From: Planctomycetota bacterium
GTDB lineage: Bacteria > Planctomycetota > Planctomycetia > Pirellulales > Pirellulaceae
Length of the DNA stretch: 9,680 nucleotides
Assembly: GCA_026692885.1 (NCBI GenBank)
Contig: JAPLNJ010000327.1
Location: forward strand, 1 to 9,680
Reading direction: 5' to 3'
Shown: in pieces, positions 6,477-9,680 of the stretch
Position numbering within the stretch: position 1 is the first letter of the stretch
How the letters are laid out: each line of letters begins with the position of its first letter
Notes under the pieces: model-generated
What the model was told of the DNA's origin: nothing
What the model saw: the letters and a program-made list of their open reading frames with translations, nothing else
The model's database searches: none
Made by a program: the position numbers and the translations under genes

Positions 6477-6574
6477 GCCACTGACCAATCGGCGTAACCG
6501 CCAGTTTCATCGCAACATGGAACATGTTTCTCGTTGTTCTTACGTGTTTTTACTTCTTCTTATGGGAGATCAGT

Positions 6575-7201
6575 ATGAATTCCAGTGACAACGTCCGAGA
6601 CCGTTTCGCGGTTCAGCAGTTGGCCTTGCCGCCGCATGCCAAGTCACTGCGACAAGTCACGACTTGCCCGTTTTGCAATCACGATCATCGGCGGATCGCC
6701 ATCGACACCGCAGCCGTTTATTCGGCCCGCGTATGCTATCCGAACGGGCCGACCTTCCAAATCCACGACTATCCCGATCAGCGTTTGTTCGCGTTCGGCG
6801 GCGATGCCCTTTGGCGGCAGCCGTGTCCGCACCTCGCGCTGATGTGGGGCAGTTGCTGCTGGCTTGATGCTCCGAACGCGGACCTACCATCCGTGGAATT
6901 CGACTACGACAGTCCAGCATGTCGCGCTCAACCGAACAGCGATCTGGAAATCTTCCTGCAGGAGCGGGTGTTGCCCCGCGCCTGTGACAAGCGATTTCTG
7001 CCGACAACGCCAGTTCATGAGCGGAGGATCTGCAAACAACTGCGAACGCGGGCGAATCGAGAGGAGCCTGCCATGACGTTTGAGTTGAATGCAACCATCT
7101 ACTTCGCTTTGGACCCGGAGACGCTCTTCGACGAACTGGCCCGGAAGAGCGAGGAATTCGATCGCTGGTTCGCTGCTTTGACGGAGGCCGCGAACCATTA
7201 A
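6575..7201 (+). CDS. Cys/His-rich protein of unknown function
   Basis: A 208-residue protein I do not recognise. The N-terminal half has a likely metal-binding pattern: C31-x2-C34 with H36 and H38 (TTCPFCNHDH), C54, then C84-P-H86 and the pair C94-C95 in a Trp-rich stretch (LALMWGSCCWLD), suggesting a zinc-ribbon-like domain at about 29-96. The C-terminal 42 residues are acidic and probably helical (DPETLFDELARKSEEFDRWF). The start at 6575 is set by GGGAG 6 bases ahead; the frame is open 17 codons upstream but without a ribosome site. The gene lies 98 bp after the helix-turn-helix gene and 64 bp before the topoisomerase VI B-like gene, so it may be co-transcribed with the pair. No membrane segment is evident once the upstream extension is excluded. 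Confidence 0.7.
   Translation: MNSSDNVRDRFAVQQLALPPHAKSLRQVTTCPFCNHDHRRIAIDTAAVYSARVCYPNGPTFQIHDYPDQRLFAFGGDALWRQPCPHLALMWGSCCWLDAPNADLPSVEFDYDSPACRAQPNSDLEIFLQERVLPRACDKRFLPTTPVHERRICKQLRTRANREEPAMTFELNATIYFALDPETLFDELARKSEEFDRWFAALTEAANH
7061..7075 (+). promoter_or_regulatory. Strong internal ribosome site with in-frame ATG
   Basis: GAGGAG (7061-7066) stands 6 bases before an ATG at 7073 that is in frame with the Cys/His-rich gene (its codon 167). Translation from here would give a separate 42-residue product equal to the acidic C terminus. The spacing is better than that of several real starts in this window. Confidence 0.4.
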
Positions 7202-7204
7202 CAG

Positions 7205-7240
7205 ACACGGCGCCTCCCGTGCCATCGGGATGCGCCGTGT
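7205..7240 (+). promoter_or_regulatory. Strong intergenic hairpin before the topoisomerase VI B-like gene
   Basis: ACACGGCGC (7205-7213) pairs perfectly with GCGCCGTGT (7232-7240). Inside it, after one C/T mismatch, TCCCG (7215-7219) pairs with CGGGA (7226-7230) around a 6-base loop. That makes 14 pairs in 36 bases, starting 4 bases after the upstream stop. There is no T-run after it, so an attenuator, RNA-processing or stability element is more likely than a plain terminator. The AAGGA ribosome site of the next gene begins 12 bases later. Confidence 0.6.
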
Positions 7241-7265
7241 AGGCCCCCAGAAAGGAACCCTCCGA

Positions 7266-8816
7266 ATGTCTTCAGCTATCATAACGCCCGCTGGCAAGCC
7301 GGGCAAGGTTTTTGCGCCCGATCAGACCGCCTCGCGACAACCGTCGCGGGTGCCCGCTGCAACCTGCAATACGCAACCAGGTCCGGATGCACGGCCTGTC
7401 CCCGTGCTCCCGAATGACGCTCCAGCAAGCAGCTTTGCTTGTCCCAAACACACGAAGGCCCAGGGCTCGCCGCCCTCGGCTGCGAAACTCCATCGCACGA
7501 CCTTCACCACGAGTCGGTTGCTCGATTTCGCCAGCGAGAAGGAACTCACGGCGCAGACGGGGCACGCGCGGGAGGACTGGCCGCTGGTCATCCTCAAGGA
7601 GGCGATCGACAACGCCCTGGATGCCTGTGAGGAGGCCAGTGTGCAGCCGGAGGTCACGGTCGTCGTGGACGACGATGGCATCATCATCGCCGACAACGGT
7701 CCGGGCCTCCCCGCCGATACGGTCACCAACATAATCGACTTCTCCGTCCGCGTCTCCTCGCGCGAAGCCTACGTCAGCCCCACCCGCGGCGCGCAAGGAA
7801 ACGCGCTCAAGGCCATCCTGGCGATTCCATATGTACTCGATAGCAGTTGCGGACAGGTGGAGATCACCGCCCAGGGACAGCGCCACGTGATCATGTTCCG
7901 CGCGGACAAGGTTCGCCAGGAGCCGATCATCTCCTACCATCCGGAGCCAGCGCAAGATGCCTCAGGCGGCACCATCCTCCGTGTACCGTGGCCCGAGTCA
8001 GCACGCTCACTGTTAGCAAAATCCAAGCCTCGCTTTCTGAGCTTGGCCAGGGACTACACGTTCTTGAACCCCCATCTGACACTTGTGCTCGAGTGGTTCG
8101 GCGAGCCGAGTATCCACTTGCGGGCAACACGCAGCGACTGGGTCAAATGGCTACCCGATGATCCGACGTCGCCCCACTGGTATCGGCAAGAGGAGCTGGA
8201 ACGTCTCATTGCGGCGTACATCAGCCACGATCAGAAACGTGGGGCCGACCAATCGGTCCGGGAGTTCATCACGGGATTCTGCGGCCTGACGGGCACGGCG
8301 AAGCAGAAGGCCGTGCTGGCCGAGACAGGCCTGGCGCGAACGCACCTGTCGGCCCTTGTCAACAACGACAACCACGATTTTGACCATGAGATCATCGCTA
8401 GGCTCCTGGCGGCGATGCAGCAGCACACGAAACTGGTGAAGCCCGCGGCGTTGGGAAGCATCGGCAAGGATCACATCGCGGCCCGGTTCAAGAGTTTGGG
8501 CTGCCGCATGAAAAGCTTCAAGTATCGACGGCAGCCCGCAGTGGATGAAGACGGTCTGCCATCCGTGATCGAAACGGCTTTTGCGTGGCGCGGCGACCAA
8601 TCCGATGCCAAACGCCGCATCATCACGGGCGTCAACTGGTCCCCGACCATCGTCGATCCCTTCCGCACGCTGGGCCAAGCCAATGCGGCAGGGCTGTCCG
8701 CCTTCCTGGAAGAACGGCTGGCGGGTCCCGATGAACCTATTGTGTTTCTGCTTCACTGCGCGTGCCCCCGGGTCCGGTACACCGACCGGGGCAAGAGCGC
8801 GGTCGCACTCGAGTAG
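7266..8816 (+). CDS. Topoisomerase VI subunit B-like GHKL ATPase
   Basis: A 516-residue ATPase with the subunit order of type IIB topoisomerases. After a Pro/Ala-rich tail (1-75) comes the Bergerat fold: N box KEAIDNALDA with E112 and N116, DNGPG at 143-147, and a glycine-rich lid TRGAQGNALKA at 173-183 (Topo VI usually GQQGIG). Residues about 335-410 resemble the H2TH insert, ending LGSIGKDHI at 396-404 (archaeal Topo VI B LSPIGEE). The transducer follows, ending in CPRVRYTDRGKSAVALE, where K510 matches the ATP-sensing switch Lys of the PYTS-x2-KEAI motif. The protein stops just after this motif, shorter than Topo VI B. The start at 7266 has AAGGA 9 bases ahead. The A-like partner begins 14 bp downstream. 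ATP-driven strand passage with that partner is the family role; here it is inferred. Confidence 0.85.
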   Translation: MSSAIITPAGKPGKVFAPDQTASRQPSRVPAATCNTQPGPDARPVPVLPNDAPASSFACPKHTKAQGSPPSAAKLHRTTFTTSRLLDFASEKELTAQTGHAREDWPLVILKEAIDNALDACEEASVQPEVTVVVDDDGIIIADNGPGLPADTVTNIIDFSVRVSSREAYVSPTRGAQGNALKAILAIPYVLDSSCGQVEITAQGQRHVIMFRADKVRQEPIISYHPEPAQDASGGTILRVPWPESARSLLAKSKPRFLSLARDYTFLNPHLTLVLEWFGEPSIHLRATRSDWVKWLPDDPTSPHWYRQEELERLIAAYISHDQKRGADQSVREFITGFCGLTGTAKQKAVLAETGLARTHLSALVNNDNHDFDHEIIARLLAAMQQHTKLVKPAALGSIGKDHIAARFKSLGCRMKSFKYRRQPAVDEDGLPSVIETAFAWRGDQSDAKRRIITGVNWSPTIVDPFRTLGQANAAGLSAFLEERLAGPDEPIVFLLHCACPRVRYTDRGKSAVALE

Positions 8817-8830
8817 AAGGAGACTCCCCG

Positions 8831-9680
8831 GTGGATGCCCAGACGATCATCCGAGGCGTGGAATCGGTCACGCGAAACTGGACCAAACAGCGGAAAGCGG
8901 AGGAGCGGGGCCGGTCGCGCGCGACCCGACGCGAGGCTATGGAGGAGGTGTCCTTGCGCATGAACGTCAAACAAGCCGCGTGGGAAGCGATGCGCGAGGC
9001 CTACCTGAAAGCCAGCGACGACGGCAGGTTGCCGACCCCGGCGCGGATGGTGATGTACGCGGCGCGTCCCGAGATCCTGGAGTTGACCAACGGTCGAGGT
9101 CTTGACTCCCACTACTTTACGCAGCACATCCTCCCTGACTACGTGGCCCGTCACCCGGAGGAAACCGCCGACTGGGACATCGTCTACGACGCCCGCGGCC
9201 ATTATCAGGAACCGCACACGCGACGGATCACTCCCCTGGGCACCCTGGGAGTGCGGGAGTATCTGGAGGGGATCTCCGGGCACTGCGTTCCGCCACTCCA
9301 AGTCGAGGACCTACTCGCGCGTTCGGAATTTCCGACGTGCGGCCCCAGGCACCGATTCAGCGCGGTCCTGTTCATCGAAAAGGAAGGTTTCCAGCCGCTG
9401 CTTGAGGCGTCGAACCTCGCACAACAGTACGACATCGCCATCATGAGCACGAAGGGGATGCCAACCGTCTCCGCTCGCCACTTGGCCGATGAACTGTGCG
9501 GCGGGCATGGAATTCCACTCCTGGTGCTCCGTGATTTCGACAAGTCCGGCTTCTCCATGCTCGGCACCCTGAAGGGAGTTGCTCACTTCGATGAGAACTA
9601 CAACGAGCGTCCGAACCGCTACGAATACATGCATGAGTTCGAGGTCGTCGACCTGGGGTTGCGTCTCGACGATATCAACG
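8831..9680 (+). CDS. Topoisomerase VI subunit A / Spo11-like protein (3' end outside window)
   Basis: The first 283 codons of a protein that continues past the window. It starts at GTG 8831, with AAGGAGA at 8817-8823, 7 bases ahead, and should be translated together with the ATPase gene. Residues 1-40 are highly charged. TPARMVMYAARP at 69-80 aligns with the R-x3-Y core of Spo11/Topo VI A (as in RDIFY, REIYY), making Y76 the candidate catalytic Tyr that would form the 5'-phosphotyrosyl break. The Toprim domain spans about 176-255: FIEKEG with E183, TKGMP at 207-211, and LRDFDKSG with D235 and D237, the metal-binding acids. A stretch DARGHYQEPHT at 120-130 with LGTLGVREYL at 136-145 is not a Topo VI A feature I know. 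JetD of Wadjet has a related fold, but its SMC-like partners are absent. Confidence 0.84.
   Translation, partial: MDAQTIIRGVESVTRNWTKQRKAEERGRSRATRREAMEEVSLRMNVKQAAWEAMREAYLKASDDGRLPTPARMVMYAARPEILELTNGRGLDSHYFTQHILPDYVARHPEETADWDIVYDARGHYQEPHTRRITPLGTLGVREYLEGISGHCVPPLQVEDLLARSEFPTCGPRHRFSAVLFIEKEGFQPLLEASNLAQQYDIAIMSTKGMPTVSARHLADELCGGHGIPLLVLRDFDKSGFSMLGTLKGVAHFDENYNERPNRYEYMHEFEVVDLGLRLDDIN

Larger units (their letters stand above)
1965..9680. mobile_element. Left part of a second integrated element (right element, partial)
   Basis: Starting just right of the tRNA fragment, an integrase reads rightward and is followed by a co-oriented set: a polymerase-like protein, a helix-turn-helix protein, a Cys-rich protein and a topoisomerase VI-like pair. 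An integrase at the end nearest a tRNA-derived core is the usual layout for an integrative element. No right boundary or second tRNA copy is in the window, so the extent is unknown and the element could instead be part of the left one. Confidence 0.5.

Noticed and set aside
8831..9680. JetD of a Wadjet system or an OLD-family nuclease
   Set aside because: The Toprim fits in part, but the neighbour is a GHKL/transducer protein and no SMC-like, kleisin-like or ABC ATPase gene is present; R-x3-Y plus the partner point to the Topo VI/Spo11 side.
1..9680. CRISPR arrays, insertion sequences, rRNA
   Set aside because: I saw no regularly spaced repeats, no DDE or serine transposase, no terminal inverted repeats and no rRNA-like sequence.

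Overview
The window is high-GC bacterial DNA (roughly 60% by eye). The two divergent tyrosine recombinases, mixed strong and weak Shine-Dalgarno sites and protein composition fit Planctomycetota best, but this assignment is an inference without any search. It is accessory DNA: no housekeeping gene is visible, and the only chromosomal landmark is the 3' half of a tRNA-Leu(UAG) gene at about 1913-1964.

Layout. Left part (1-1964): the right end of one integrated element, with a small helix-turn-helix (excisionase-like) gene at 42-485 and, convergent and overlapping it, a tyrosine recombinase on the minus strand (1722-412). The DNA between this integrase and the tRNA fragment carries a perfect tandem 11-bp repeat and inverted copies of its core, as expected for integrase arm sites or an operator. 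Centre (1913-2154): the tRNA-Leu 3' half, then two inverted repeats, then a second, divergently transcribed tyrosine recombinase (2155-3438). The 12-bp sequence AGCCACACGGAG occurs once on each side of the tRNA fragment. I read this as a junction between two elements sharing one tRNA-Leu site.

Right part (3528-9680), all on the plus strand behind the second integrase: a 743-residue protein with the whole layout of a family A DNA polymerase (degenerate exonuclease, TGR-SS-like motif, motifs A, B and C) but with Ser in place of the motif A catalytic Asp. Next comes a 351-bp non-coding stretch with a good sigma70-type promoter and a tandem repeat just downstream of its -10 box. It is followed by a second small helix-turn-helix gene (6111-6476), a Cys/His-rich unknown protein (6575-7201), a strong hairpin, and then a closely spaced pair: a topoisomerase VI B-like GHKL ATPase (7266-8816) and a topoisomerase VI A/Spo11-like protein (8831 to the window end) with a candidate catalytic Tyr and an intact Toprim signature.

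How the genes may work together: the integrases and excisionase-like proteins would move the elements. The polymerase-like protein, the Cys-rich protein and the type IIB topoisomerase-like pair form the cargo, or a replication/maintenance or defence module, of the right-hand element. That combination of a probably inactive family A polymerase homologue with a bacterial Topo VI-like pair is the most unusual thing here. Its function is not shown by the sequence.
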